Positions 35,001-42,825 of a stretch of 64,000 nucleotides of DNA are shown piece by piece; positions within the stretch are counted from its first letter, which is position 1; every line of letters begins with the position of its first letter. Both the position numbers and the translations under genes were made by a program. This stretch comes from CADCWK01 sp035944555 (GTDB lineage: Bacteria > Chloroflexota > Chloroflexia > Thermomicrobiales > UBA6265). Under the pieces are notes generated by a model. The model searched no databases and was not told the origin of the DNA. It worked only from the letters and a program-made list of their open reading frames with translations. The stretch covers positions 124,001-188,000 of the forward strand of contig DASZAY010000023.1 of NCBI GenBank assembly GCA_035944555.1, in the 5' to 3' direction.

Positions 35001-35155
35001 TGATCGACGACGGCTTCCTCGACCGTGACATGAGCCACGACTACAAGCTGATCTCCCTGACCCGGAAGGGCGACAACGCCGACCGGGCCACGCTCATCGG
35101 CGCCGGTTACCCGGAAGACGACAATTCCAATCGCCGGGGCGGACGGCGGCGGTAG
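32096..35155 (+). CDS. recQ: RecQ-type ATP-dependent DNA helicase with N-terminal TPR region
   Basis: GTG 32096 with GAGGAG upstream gives 1019 residues; ATG 32006 is an alternative. Residues about 50-270 form helical pairs of the tetratricopeptide kind (WVGYLRARDALAEAAEWLDT, ALLMAAGRNDEAVAILQRRA, LVALLGAGRTDEAARIATGL-like units). After a Pro/Arg linker the RecQ core begins at about 330: FGYDDLRSGQAAVI, Walker A MPTGAGKS near 368, DEAHCISMWGHDFRPDY near 467, TATRRM, YAQESGRAGRDG. The RQC zinc site follows near 863 with cysteines in GQRCRHQ, PACGTACDVC, then a winged helix. It unwinds 3'-5' in recombination and replication repair. Ordinary RecQ is about 600 residues; the N-terminal 300 are unusual. 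Confidence 0.93.
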   Translation: MAIAPPRIAFRDRSPGEPTDDHVRPCGDGDPVTADQLLSPRDASRLTADQRWAWVGYLRARDALAEAAEWLDTIEQYSGPTVRAQEERAALLMAAGRNDEAVAILQRRAEERPSTTGWVKLAVALLGAGRTDEAARIATGLLDSDPDMRSVQNLALDIARATGDGETIASHAHEQIAVRPGDTTARLDLAQVALDAGNHDEAEQWFGEALDLRADGEGLTLQRASEIARALGRDRQADELAAEFETRSQQAKRQRDRTVVAPILERLGRPAPATILPPAASRLPADWPRAAARPAPDRPIDGPRSTTSRVAAEEPDLEVAPAEEPTDLHDRHPEVYDLLRRAFGYDDLRSGQAAVIANVLDGKDTIAIMPTGAGKSLTFQIPAMLLPGVTLVLSPLIALMKDQVESLPDEIRERTVLVNSTMTPAEQREAMDGIAAGRYKLVYVAPERLRQWTFLHAMRQAGTSLVVVDEAHCISMWGHDFRPDYLQIPQILPALNDPSVLAITATATRRMSAEIGQALGRELDLMTVNLFRPNLYFSAFECANREEKVRRALEVAQGEKGAGIIYVGSRADADQIANSLRQRGVAAAAYHAGLAPDERSRNQDAFMQGRVRVVAATVAFGMGVNKADVRFIVHLAPPRSLEAYAQESGRAGRDGEPARCVLLYSAYDSTNLTRQSRRDQITIPALRRVYLNLRAMAQGKWAILDPRDLLPAGSLDTDNNEIEDVDPRVALGILAQAGLVRRHPDAPMSFGLQPHDGFSAEETPDGQLPWREHVRWSWDGSRVAGGQLDTITACNALGVTPTILTELLDNESELGVREGNRQVCLELLPADATVKNRMMDVLDRSQAEAVRRVAQVMEYASGQRCRHQAIAAHLGQRLPACGTACDVCSGTVARGKSGGKGGKRVWTTANDAMEVLEAVRTLPFQMGKTGLTRLLSGSVESSVRDDRSAQYGALDDVSPTKIGNLLDQLIDDGFLDRDMSHDYKLISLTRKGDNADRATLIGAGYPEDDNSNRRGGRRR

Positions 35156-35185
35156 CGGTTCCCGGTCGGGCCGTTCGCCGGGTTC

Positions 35186-35207
35186 CCGGGGCTAGAGCCC
35201 CCGGGCA
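35186..35207 (+). terminator. GC-rich hairpin after recQ
   Basis: CCCGGGG, loop CTAGAGC, CCCCGGG about 30 bases after the recQ stop. The stem is short (7 pairs) and there is no T-run, so the call is tentative. No T-box leader consensus was found between here and tyrS. Confidence 0.4.
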
Positions 35208-35433
35208 GATCAGGAATTAGCGAACCTGGGTTCCGGTGTCAATCGGATCAGCCGCCACCGATCAGGCCGATGACTTGGTCCCTCCGAGGCACACGACGTC
35301 GTTGGTTACACCCCGAAAAGCCCGGAGGCTTCAGTCGCTCGAGTAGCATCGTCGTGACGATTTGCCCTGGAGGGCCGTGCTATCGTTTGGATCGTCCGAT
35401 GATCCGCCCGTCACCCACCACGAGGACCCGACC

Positions 35434-36774
35434 GTGACCACCGCAGAGGCCGCCGACGTCATGACCCAGCAGGACTCGATCTCCATCGCGCGCGCCGCCG
35501 GGGTCAACCCGCTGGACTACATGCGCGCCCGGGGCTTCGTCCAGGACGTCACGGACGAGGACGGCCTCCGCGCCGCCTTCGCCGCCGGGCCGGTCACGTT
35601 CTACCAGGGCTTCGACCCGACCGCGACGTCGCTCCACGCCGGTGGCCTGCTCGGCATCATGATGCTGTCGACGCTCCAGCGCTTCGGCCACCGCCCGATC
35701 GCGCTGGGCGGCGGCGGTACGGCGATGGTCGGCGACCCGACGGGCAAGACGAGCACCCGCGAGGTGCTGACGCTGGACCAGATCAACGCCAACCTGGCCG
35801 GGATCCTGCCGCAGTTCGCCAAGCTGGTCGATTTCGAGGGGGGCCGCTTCCTCCAGGACCCGCCCAACCCGGCGGCCCTGATGGTCAACAACGCCGACTG
35901 GCTGCTGGACATTCGCTGGATCCCGTTCCTGCGCGACATCGGCCGCCACTTCTCGGTCAACGAGATGCTGGCCGCCGAGACGTACCGGAACCGGCTGGAG
36001 CACGGGCTGAACTTCGTCGAGTTCAACTACCGGCTGGTCCAGTCCTACGACTTCCTTCACCTGTTCCGGACGGAGGGGTGTCTGCTCCAGCTGGGCGGTT
36101 CCGACCAATGGGGCAACATCGTAGGTGGCGTCGACCTCGTCCGGCGGGCGGATGGTGCCAAGGTCTTCGGCATGGTCTGCCCGCTGCTGACGACCGCGAC
36201 CGGCGAGAAGATGGGCAAGACGGCGGGCAATTCCGTCTGGCTGGACGCCGATCTGCTGTCGCCGTTCGACTTCTTCCAGTACTGGGTGAACTGCGACGAC
36301 CGCGACGTCGAGAAGCTGCTCCGGTTCTACACGTTCCTGCCCGACGAGCGGATCGCCGAGCTGGTCAATGTCCAGGACCCGGCGGCGCTGCGCGAGGCCA
36401 AGCGCGTGCTGGCGACCGAGGTCACCGCCCTGGTCCACAGCCGGGCGGCAGCTGACGCGGCGGGCGAGGCGGCGCGGTCGCTGTTCTCCGGAGCACGATC
36501 GGCCGCCAGCATGATCGACGACCCGAACCTGCCGACGGTGACCATCCCGGCCGGTGAGGTCGACGGCACCCTGAGCGTGGCCGACGCGTTCGTCCGGGCC
36601 GGGCTGGCCTCGTCGCGCGGCGATGCCCGCCGGACGGCCCAGCAGGGCGGCCTGAGCATCGACGACCAGAAGGTCGAGAACGTCGACCACCCGTTGGACG
36701 AAGTCCTCACCGGCCGCACCGTCGTCCTGCTCCGCTCGGGCAAGAAGCGCTTCATGCGGCTCGTCATCGAGTAG
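35434..36774 (+). CDS. tyrS: Tyrosyl-tRNA synthetase
   Basis: GTG 35434 with GAGGA upstream gives 446 residues; ATG 35461 is a less likely start and the longer ATG 35362 frame has no ribosome site. Class I signatures: the HIGH equivalent LHAGGL near residue 67, QLGGSDQWGNI (tyrosine/adenylate recognition), and KMSKS-type loop KMGKT near 259-263. The C-terminal 70 residues form an S4 RNA-binding domain (VADAFVRAGLASSRGDARRT, with VENVDHPLDEVL). It charges tRNA-Tyr. Single essential-type gene, no T-box seen upstream. Confidence 0.95.
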   Translation: MTTAEAADVMTQQDSISIARAAGVNPLDYMRARGFVQDVTDEDGLRAAFAAGPVTFYQGFDPTATSLHAGGLLGIMMLSTLQRFGHRPIALGGGGTAMVGDPTGKTSTREVLTLDQINANLAGILPQFAKLVDFEGGRFLQDPPNPAALMVNNADWLLDIRWIPFLRDIGRHFSVNEMLAAETYRNRLEHGLNFVEFNYRLVQSYDFLHLFRTEGCLLQLGGSDQWGNIVGGVDLVRRADGAKVFGMVCPLLTTATGEKMGKTAGNSVWLDADLLSPFDFFQYWVNCDDRDVEKLLRFYTFLPDERIAELVNVQDPAALREAKRVLATEVTALVHSRAAADAAGEAARSLFSGARSAASMIDDPNLPTVTIPAGEVDGTLSVADAFVRAGLASSRGDARRTAQQGGLSIDDQKVENVDHPLDEVLTGRTVVLLRSGKKRFMRLVIE

Positions 36775-36826
36775 CGACAGGTCCGACGCGGAGTCACTCC
36801 ATCCAGTATCCCCAGACCCGTGTGAC

Positions 36827-36860
36827 ATCCTCCTCGTTCGCGATCGCGAATGGGGAGGAT
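36827..36860 (+). terminator. 17-base-pair loopless inverted repeat after tyrS
   Basis: ATCCTCC (36827-36833) pairs with GGAGGAT (36854-36860), TTCGCGA (36837-36843) with TCGCGAA (36844-36850), and the three bases between pair through G-U pairs and one C-G. The arms abut at 36843/36844. No T-run follows, so it may be a protein-binding or regulatory palindrome instead. Confidence 0.5.
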
Positions 36861-36968
36861 TACTCACGCTACCGTCGTCTGCCGCCCATACGCTCAAATC
36901 AGGCGGTACCGCCCGGCCGCCCCATTCCGTCCCCGTTCGCGGACCACGACGGTCGCAGGAGGTCGAGC

Positions 36969-38018
36969 ATGGCTACGGATCCACTGAGCCCGCGAGCGTC
37001 CCGCCGACACCTCATGGCCGGAGGCATCGGGGCGGTTGCGGTCTCCGCGCTTCCCGGCCGGTGGCTGGCTCCGGTCAACCCGGGGCTGGTCGCGGCCGGC
37101 GAAGACTGTGTCACGACCTACGACAGCCCGGATGTCGGGGTGCTCCCGGAGGGCACGACGCTGTTCCCGGCCGACGACGTCTGGAACACCCCGGTTGACG
37201 ACCTGCCCGTGGCCGACCGCTCCGACGCCTGGATCGCAAGCATCGGCCTCGACACCGGGCTTCACCCCGACTTCGCGTCGGGGCTGTACGAGGGGTCCCC
37301 GATCGGAATCCCGTTCATGCGGGTCCCGGAAGACCAGCCGCTGGTCGATGTCACCTTTGACGTGCCGGAAGAGAGCGACGAGGGTCCGTACCCGATTCCG
37401 GTCGGTGTCCCGGTCGAGGGAGGCTCGTGCGGGGAGGGCGATCGACACGTCATCGTCGTGCAGGAAGGGACCAACCTGCTGTTCGAGCTGTACGACGCGC
37501 ACCCGCAGGACGATGGTTCCTGGCACGCCTTCGTGGGGACCCGATTCGATCTGGGATCGAGCGAGCTCCGCCCGGACACGTGGACATCGGCCGACGCCGC
37601 CGGCCTGCCGATCCTTCCCGGACTCGTCCGCTACGAGGAGATCGAGGCCGGCGTCATCCCGCACGCGCTCCGGTTCCCGGCGTCGCTGACCCGCGACGAC
37701 TACGTCTGGCCTGCCCGCCACCATGCCGGCGCGACCGACGACCCGGATGTCCCGGCGATGGGCCAGCGGTTCCGGCTCCGGGCCGATGTCGGGATCGACG
37801 GGTTCTCGGAGACCAACCAGGTGATCCTCCGGGCGCTGCAGACCTACGGGATGTTTCTCGCCGACAACGGCAGTGACTGGTTTCTCTCAGGGGTCCCTGA
37901 CGACCGCTGGGACAACGACGATCTGCACCTGTTGCAGGACGGGATCCGGGGCGAGGACTTCGAGGCCGTCGACTGCTCGTCCCTCATGGTCGACCCCGAC
38001 TCCGGCACCGTCACCTGA
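36969..38018 (+). CDS. Tat-exported protein of a conserved unknown family
   Basis: A 349-residue protein from ATG 36969, AGGAGG 7 bases upstream. The N-terminus has a twin-arginine motif (SRRHLMAGG) and hydrophobic core (IGAVAVSALPG), so export in folded form through Tat is likely. The mature part opens with FPADDVWNTPVDDLPVADRS and has blocks GDRHVIVVQEGTNLLFELYD, WTSADAAGLPILPGLVRYEE, VIPHALRFPASLTRDDYVWP and VILRALQTYGMFLADNGSDW. I recall similar extracellular proteins of unknown function in high-GC bacteria. Conserved Asp/His/Tyr blocks suggest a binding or hydrolase domain but no catalytic motif is certain. Confidence 0.78.
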   Translation: MATDPLSPRASRRHLMAGGIGAVAVSALPGRWLAPVNPGLVAAGEDCVTTYDSPDVGVLPEGTTLFPADDVWNTPVDDLPVADRSDAWIASIGLDTGLHPDFASGLYEGSPIGIPFMRVPEDQPLVDVTFDVPEESDEGPYPIPVGVPVEGGSCGEGDRHVIVVQEGTNLLFELYDAHPQDDGSWHAFVGTRFDLGSSELRPDTWTSADAAGLPILPGLVRYEEIEAGVIPHALRFPASLTRDDYVWPARHHAGATDDPDVPAMGQRFRLRADVGIDGFSETNQVILRALQTYGMFLADNGSDWFLSGVPDDRWDNDDLHLLQDGIRGEDFEAVDCSSLMVDPDSGTVT

Positions 38019-38114
38019 CCGGTGCAGCATCTGTCCGGCTCACACCTCGCGACCGGTTAGCTCGCAAACGCAGGACGAGAGGACAACCCGCCGGTTCCCC
38101 GCCCCGCTCCTCCC

Positions 38115-38154
38115 GACCATCCGGGGCGCTCAGGACGAGCGCCCCCGGATGGTC
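38115..38154 (+). terminator. Hairpin after the Tat-exported protein gene
   Basis: GACCATCCGGGGCGCTC (38115-38131), loop AGGAC, then its complement with one bulged base to 38154. No T-run follows. It probably ends the upstream transcript. Confidence 0.6.
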
Positions 38155-38247
38155 GATCATGCAGTTTCCGGGACATTGCGGCTTCGGACCGCTGGCATAC
38201 AACGTGTTTCATCCATCGCATTCGGGTGCCGATCGAAAGGCACTGCC

Positions 38248-39081
38248 ATGGACAGGACCGGCACGATGGCGAAATCAAGATCAAAGAATGCGAATCGGCG
38301 TGCTCGCGGGCGAGGCGAAGGGTCTGAGGCGCCCCAGACGGATCGGTGGGTCGTCCAGCCTGGCACCGAGGTCTACACCTCGGACGCTACCCTGCTCGGT
38401 GGCGTGAAGGCCATCGAGGACGGGTTCTTCATCATCAGCAAGGGCGGCTGGTTCGCCCGCGATATCCGGGTCCCGGTCGACGCGGTGGAATCGCACACCG
38501 ACGAGCGGATCGACCTGCATGTGACAGAGGACGCCGTGGCCCACCAGGAGTGGGAGCACATGGACGACGAGGCGCCGATGGAGGATGTGGCCGCCACCAC
38601 GACCTCGGCGGTCGCCACGAGGTCGGACGATTCCATGATCTCGTCGGCGTCCGATGACGATGCCGTCCGTGTCCCGGTGGTCGAGGAGCAGCTCGAAGCG
38701 ACCCGGCACCAGGTCGACCGTGGCTCCGTCCGGATCACGTCACACGTCACCGAGCACGAGGCGACGCTCTCGGTTCCGGTCACCGAGGAGCGGGTCCGGG
38801 TCCAGCGCGTCGCAGTGGACCGCCCGGCGACCGCTCGCGACCTGGTCGGCTTCGACGAGACGGTGAGCGTCACGGTCTACGGCGAAGAGGTCGACGTGAC
38901 GACCCAGGCTCACGTCGTCGAGGAAGTGGTCATCGCCAAGGAGCACGTCGAGGAGATCCGGGAGGTGACGGGCACCGTGACCCGGACCGACGTCGAGGTC
39001 ATCGACCAGACCACGGCGCCCGTCACGCTGCCGTCGGGCGAGACGCCGCGGGTCCGCCTGTCGGATCAGCCGGACCGGTAG
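38248..39081 (+). CDS. YsnF/AvaK-type DUF2382 stress protein
   Basis: A 277-residue protein from ATG 38248 with GAAAGG upstream. The first 25 residues are Arg/Lys-rich. Residues about 33-90 form a PRC-barrel-like domain (VQPGTEVYTSDATLLGGVKA, WFARDIRVPVDAVESH). The C-terminal half carries DUF2382 repeats: VRVPVVEEQLEATRHQVDRG, LSVPVTEERVRVQRVAVDRP and YGEEVDVTTQAHVVEEVVIA, plus KEHVEEIREVTGTVTRTDVE. Such PRC-DUF2382 proteins are often induced in general stress. Function in the cell is not established. It is alone with a terminator. Confidence 0.85.
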   Translation: MDRTGTMAKSRSKNANRRARGRGEGSEAPQTDRWVVQPGTEVYTSDATLLGGVKAIEDGFFIISKGGWFARDIRVPVDAVESHTDERIDLHVTEDAVAHQEWEHMDDEAPMEDVAATTTSAVATRSDDSMISSASDDDAVRVPVVEEQLEATRHQVDRGSVRITSHVTEHEATLSVPVTEERVRVQRVAVDRPATARDLVGFDETVSVTVYGEEVDVTTQAHVVEEVVIAKEHVEEIREVTGTVTRTDVEVIDQTTAPVTLPSGETPRVRLSDQPDR

Positions 39082-39112
39082 GCTCACAGCACCGTCGACC
39101 AAATCGCACCCA

Positions 39113-39150
39113 GGAGCGCGCACCGGAGGACCATTCCCGGTGCGCGCTCC
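39113..39150 (+). terminator. Terminator after the DUF2382 gene
   Basis: GGAGCGCGCACCGG (39113-39126), a 10-base loop, CCGGTGCGCGCTCC (39137-39150): 14 perfect pairs, followed by a T-rich GTCTGTCTGGTCTG. Confidence 0.75.
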
Positions 39151-39276
39151 GTCTGTCTGGTCTGACAAGGCGCTGATCCGGCCCGCTGTTCCCGCGCCGC
39201 GACGGGCATGGTAGGGTCACGGGCGTATCCTCAGGCGGCCCAATGTCGGGCCGGGTACCACGGGAGGCCAGGATTC

Positions 39277-40413
39277 ATGAGCGCGATCGAGGACCCGATG
39301 ACCACCGAGATCCCGGCTACCGCGGGCCGCGCCGGCCTGGTCGACTGCGACGTCCACCCTTACCCCGTCAACACGGACGAAATCCGGCAGTACCTCAGGC
39401 AGCCCTGGCGCGACCGCTACGGCGGTGGCGGGCGCGGCTTCTTCGGCAACCCCGTCCATGGCTCGCGGCTGGACAGCAACCCGCCGCAGGGTGGCCCGGC
39501 TGGCTCCGATCCGGACTTCCTCCGCAAGCAGCTGATCGACGAGTACGGCGTCGCCTACGCCGTGCTGATGCCGCGCGCGTTCGCCAACGTCCACCCCGAC
39601 CCCGACTTCGGCACGGCGATCGCCGCTGCCTACAACGACTGGCTGGCCGACACCTGGCTGTCGAAGTACAACGCCGACGGGGTGTTCAAGGGCTCGATCA
39701 CGATCAACACCCAGGACCCGCCCGCCGCCGCCCGTGAGATCGCCCGCTGGGCCGGACACCCGCACTTCGTCCATGTCATGACCGACTCTGGTGCCCGCGC
39801 CCCGTTCGGCCAGCGCCAGTACCACCCGATCTATGAGGCCTGCCAGGAGCACGGCTTCCGGTTGGCGATCCACCCCGGCACGGACGGCATGGGCATCAAC
39901 GTCCAGCCGTCGCCTGGCTACCCGACCCACTACATCGAGTGGCACACGGGGCTGTCGTTCGCCTTCCAGGCCCACCTCGTCTCGCTGCTGACCGAGGGCA
40001 TCTTCGAGCGCTTCCCCGGCATGGGCGTGACGCTGGTCGAGGGGGGTGTCGCCTGGCTGCCGGCGCTGATGTGGCGGCTGGACGCCGAGTGGAAGGCGCT
40101 CCGATCGGAGGTGCCGTGGGTGACGAAGGCGCCGTCGGCCTACCTGCGCGACCACGTCCGCCTGTCCAGCCAGCCGCTGGAGAACCCCGACGACCCGCGC
40201 CAGCTGCTCCAGATCTTCGACATGATGGACGCCGAGCACATCCTGATGTTCGCCAGCGACTACCCGCACTGGGACTTCGACTCCCCTACCCATGCCTTCC
40301 CGCGGCTTGACCCGGCGCTGCGGGAGCGGATCTTCTCGACCAATGCCCGCGAGTGGCTCGGGCTGCCGGCGGCACCTTCAGCAGAGGTCGACGCCACGGC
40401 GGCTGGCTCATGA
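39277..40413 (+). CDS. Amidohydrolase 2 family metal-dependent hydrolase (ACMSD-like)
   Basis: A 378-residue TIM-barrel hydrolase/decarboxylase. ATG 39277 is preferred (GGGAGG upstream) over an upstream in-frame GTG. Conserved elements: metal-binding DCDVHPY at about 24-30, GHPHFVHVMTDSG, AIHPGTDGMG, VTLVEGGVAWLPALMWRLDAEW where the histidine/tryptophan helix occurs, and LMFASDYPHWDFDSP with the metal aspartate. Relatives include amino-carboxymuconate semialdehyde decarboxylase. The gene overlaps a Rieske protein by 4 bases (ATGA), so the two are translationally coupled and may act in one aromatic or heterocyclic oxidation pathway. Substrate unknown. Confidence 0.9.
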   Translation: MSAIEDPMTTEIPATAGRAGLVDCDVHPYPVNTDEIRQYLRQPWRDRYGGGGRGFFGNPVHGSRLDSNPPQGGPAGSDPDFLRKQLIDEYGVAYAVLMPRAFANVHPDPDFGTAIAAAYNDWLADTWLSKYNADGVFKGSITINTQDPPAAAREIARWAGHPHFVHVMTDSGARAPFGQRQYHPIYEACQEHGFRLAIHPGTDGMGINVQPSPGYPTHYIEWHTGLSFAFQAHLVSLLTEGIFERFPGMGVTLVEGGVAWLPALMWRLDAEWKALRSEVPWVTKAPSAYLRDHVRLSSQPLENPDDPRQLLQIFDMMDAEHILMFASDYPHWDFDSPTHAFPRLDPALRERIFSTNAREWLGLPAAPSAEVDATAAGS

Positions 40414-40832
40414 CCCGCCACGTCGTCGGCCGGGTGAGCGAGGTCCCGCCGGGAGAGCGGCGGATCGTCGAAGCAGGCGGCCGCTCGATCGGCGTGTTCA
40501 ACGTCCACGGACAGTTCTACGCGCTGCGGAACAGCTGCCCGCACCAGGCGGCACCGCTCTGCCTCGGCTCGATCAAGGGGATGACGATGCCTTCGGCGCC
40601 GGGCGAGTACGTCTGGGCGCGGGACGGCGAGATCGTCCGCTGCCCCTGGCACGGCTGGGAGTTCGACATCCTGACCGGCCGCTCGATCTTCAATCCCCAC
40701 CGGACCCGGGTGAAGAGGTACGACGTCACGGTTGAGCGCGACCCGGACGAGGCCACAATTGACGGCGAGGACGAGTCGGTCGAGACGTTCGACGTCACCG
40801 TGGAGGACGGCTTAATCGTTCTCCATACATGA
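40410..40832 (+). CDS. Rieske [2Fe-2S] ferredoxin-like protein
   Basis: A 140-residue protein from ATG 40410, inside the stop of the amidohydrolase gene. The cluster ligands are C43/H45 in NSCPHQAAPL and C78/H81 in VRCPWHGWEFD, as in dioxygenase-type Rieske ferredoxins. The insert between the pairs (SIKGMTMPSAPGEYVWARDG) is longer than in plain ferredoxins. It would shuttle electrons to an oxygenase or act as a subunit; no oxygenase is adjacent. It is the last gene before the low-GC island. Confidence 0.92.
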   Translation: MTRHVVGRVSEVPPGERRIVEAGGRSIGVFNVHGQFYALRNSCPHQAAPLCLGSIKGMTMPSAPGEYVWARDGEIVRCPWHGWEFDILTGRSIFNPHRTRVKRYDVTVERDPDEATIDGEDESVETFDVTVEDGLIVLHT

Positions 40833-40900
40833 ACGAGCCCAGTGTTCCTAGCTAGGTCTAGCCCTTGTCGTAATGATGGGTGAGTTATTTGTACAAGGCC

Positions 40901-41377
40901 TCAGAATCCACAGTCTTCTATCTTTAGGCCAGAATACATCCGCTTAACGACCACGGTGAAGCTTCGCTCTTGGAATCGAACCTTCTTTCCTCTATACGCC
41001 AAGTGATCCGCGGCACGTGATTTACCATTGTAAATGACGATTGGAAGAAGCGCGCTAACACCGACTCCTCTCCCAAAACCTTGGTGAGACGCTATTTTGT
41101 CAGCTCCCGCTTGGAGCTGTTGAACAGTTGAGTCGACTTTGCCTATGCGACCCTTCATATCAACGACCCCCCAAGTATATTTCAACGGCCGTTCTTTTGA
41201 AGCAAGAAACAGAAAGTCCGGCTTCTTCTCAGTCGGACCGAAAAGCTGACAGTCGTCACAAGACACTACAAGGGACGCTTCAGACGTAACCAAAAGCAAC
41301 GAGGTCTTGACACGACAATGCCGCACCAAACAGCCATGTCCGTCGTGTCCTTCACGAATTGCAGCGAACTCTCTCAA
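40901..41377 (-). CDS. Putative PD-(D/E)XK-like nuclease effector paired with AAA ATPase
   Basis: A 158-residue protein whose TTG start at 41377 overlaps the ATPase stop by 4 bases (TTGA), so it is very likely translated by coupling. KKPDFLFLAS (D54) followed 19 residues later by VVDMKGR (D73-M-K75) is the PD-x(n)-D-x-K arrangement of the PD-(D/E)XK nuclease fold, and VQQLQAGADKI at 85-95 suits the conserved glutamine helix after the motif. N-terminal cysteines C40 and C43 (SCDDCQ) may bind metal. The gene is low in G+C and lies in an island. A nuclease function is inference from motif spacing, and the family is not recognised. Confidence 0.72.
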   Translation of the reverse strand: MREFAAIREGHDGHGCLVRHCRVKTSLLLVTSEASLVVSCDDCQLFGPTEKKPDFLFLASKERPLKYTWGVVDMKGRIGKVDSTVQQLQAGADKIASHQGFGRGVGVSALLPIVIYNGKSRAADHLAYRGKKVRFQERSFTVVVKRMYSGLKIEDCGF

Positions 41378-42825
41378 CTCTCTACCTCCAAAGGATCCTC
41401 GGAAGCCGCTGACATCTCAATTCGCAATGTCTCTAGTCCGATCTGCTCTGCAACTTCTACAAAATCGTCCTCCGGGATTCCATAATCTTCCTCCACCGTA
41501 ATTGCTGTTATGTTGGTTCCATATTCCCCTTGCTTGAATGAATATACCGCTACCTTAGTGTGGTCAAGCATATCCACGGGCAGAAATCCCATGTTCTCTA
41601 TATCCGTGCTATTGGATTGATTCGCCACAATATGATTGCTAATTTGATGAAGTATGAGAGAACTATGCGTTGGACATATCACCCGTATACCCTCATTAAC
41701 TAATCGCACAATGACCTTGGCCATGTTACGCTGATTCTGTGGATGCAGGTGGGCTTCTGGTTCATCAATGACCAAGAGATCTCCGGCCTGAAGAAGATCT
41801 CGCATAAACACGTCCAGTGGCGCAAGCTCGCCCACCATAGACGATGCCTTCTCGACTGGAATTCTTATTCCCCCTGTATCGTACATTAACTCATTTCTAG
41901 CATTTTGCATCACCACTCGTCCTCCAAGGATGGTTTCCTCAAGTGCCTGCATGGAAAGAACGGGCCTAGAGCGTGGACCTCGCCTCCGACGCAGAGAAGA
42001 CGGCCGGGCTCCTGCTAAACTCTGCAAGAAGTCCCCCGCAACGCCCTGCAACCCCGCGAATTCGATCGGCTCGTGCCCTAGTCTCCCCCGAACAATGTCA
42101 ACAAGAACCGAAGATATAAGCGGCCAGGCTGTCAAAAAGCCAGATCTGGAAGAGGGCAGATAGTAGTGCCCAGCCTCAAACAGACCATATTCCTCCATCT
42201 TTTGAGACCATACCCGTTCGGATATAACCCTCCCCAGTTCTCTAACGGAGAAGACGTCTCTTAACGTTTTGGGCAAGTGCCTAGCAGAGAACGCGATATC
42301 TTCAATTTGTATGCTAGCTACAAAATGCCCGCCACTTAGAGAAATCCTTACCAGCGGCTCAGCAGACGCTTCACCCACCAACTCGATAGTCGGGCTCGTC
42401 AGCTGTTCCAGCAATTCGCCACTTAATGGAGACACATGCGTACTGAAGAACTCATCTAGCGACGAGGCGACAGCACGCTCTTTTAACTCGACAAACTTGT
42501 AAAATGCATCGCGGATAGCGGGGTCATCGTCCAACAGATTCGGATCTTCTGTGATCGCTGATTCAATTCCTCCTGAACCCACATAATCTCGATAAACCTC
42601 CTCAACCAAACTGCTCATATTAGCGCTATATCTAGATGACGAACTGGCAGTCAAGGTTTTGCTCAGTACATAAGCCAATTGAGCGGCATAGCTTTTCCCG
42701 GAGTTATTCGGGCCTATAAGAATCGTTAGCGGAGCTAACTCGATTACACCATCGAATATAGGCCCAAATCCGTGAATTCTGAGCAGTGGATTGCGCTTCC
42801 GAGGAGAGGTATCAGTATCTGTCAT
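41374..42825 (-). CDS. AAA15/OLD-like ATPase, first gene of a low-GC two-gene module
   Basis: ATG 42825 is preferred over 42831 because AGAAGGAG would otherwise be too close; product 483 residues. Walker A is GPNNSGKS in TILIGPNNSGKSYAAQL, Walker B is DLLVIDEPEAHLHPQNQRN, and the H-loop is CPTHSSLILHQI; SSMVGELAPLDVFM looks like the ABC-type signature helix. The first strand FGPIFDGVIELAPLT is typical of AAA_15/AAA_21 proteins of the SMC/OLD type. Such ATPases commonly team with a small nuclease or toxin in antiphage or plasmid-exclusion systems. The module has lower G+C than neighbours, rare AGA/ATA codons, and its own ribosome site. Confidence 0.88.
   Translation of the reverse strand: MTDTDTSPRKRNPLLRIHGFGPIFDGVIELAPLTILIGPNNSGKSYAAQLAYVLSKTLTASSSSRYSANMSSLVEEVYRDYVGSGGIESAITEDPNLLDDDPAIRDAFYKFVELKERAVASSLDEFFSTHVSPLSGELLEQLTSPTIELVGEASAEPLVRISLSGGHFVASIQIEDIAFSARHLPKTLRDVFSVRELGRVISERVWSQKMEEYGLFEAGHYYLPSSRSGFLTAWPLISSVLVDIVRGRLGHEPIEFAGLQGVAGDFLQSLAGARPSSLRRRRGPRSRPVLSMQALEETILGGRVVMQNARNELMYDTGGIRIPVEKASSMVGELAPLDVFMRDLLQAGDLLVIDEPEAHLHPQNQRNMAKVIVRLVNEGIRVICPTHSSLILHQISNHIVANQSNSTDIENMGFLPVDMLDHTKVAVYSFKQGEYGTNITAITVEEDYGIPEDDFVEVAEQIGLETLRIEMSAASEDPLEVES

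Noticed and set aside
35156..35433. T-box leader expected upstream of a tRNA synthetase gene
   Set aside because: No AGGGTGGNACCGCG-type T-box sequence or specifier stem was found; only a short GC hairpin is present.
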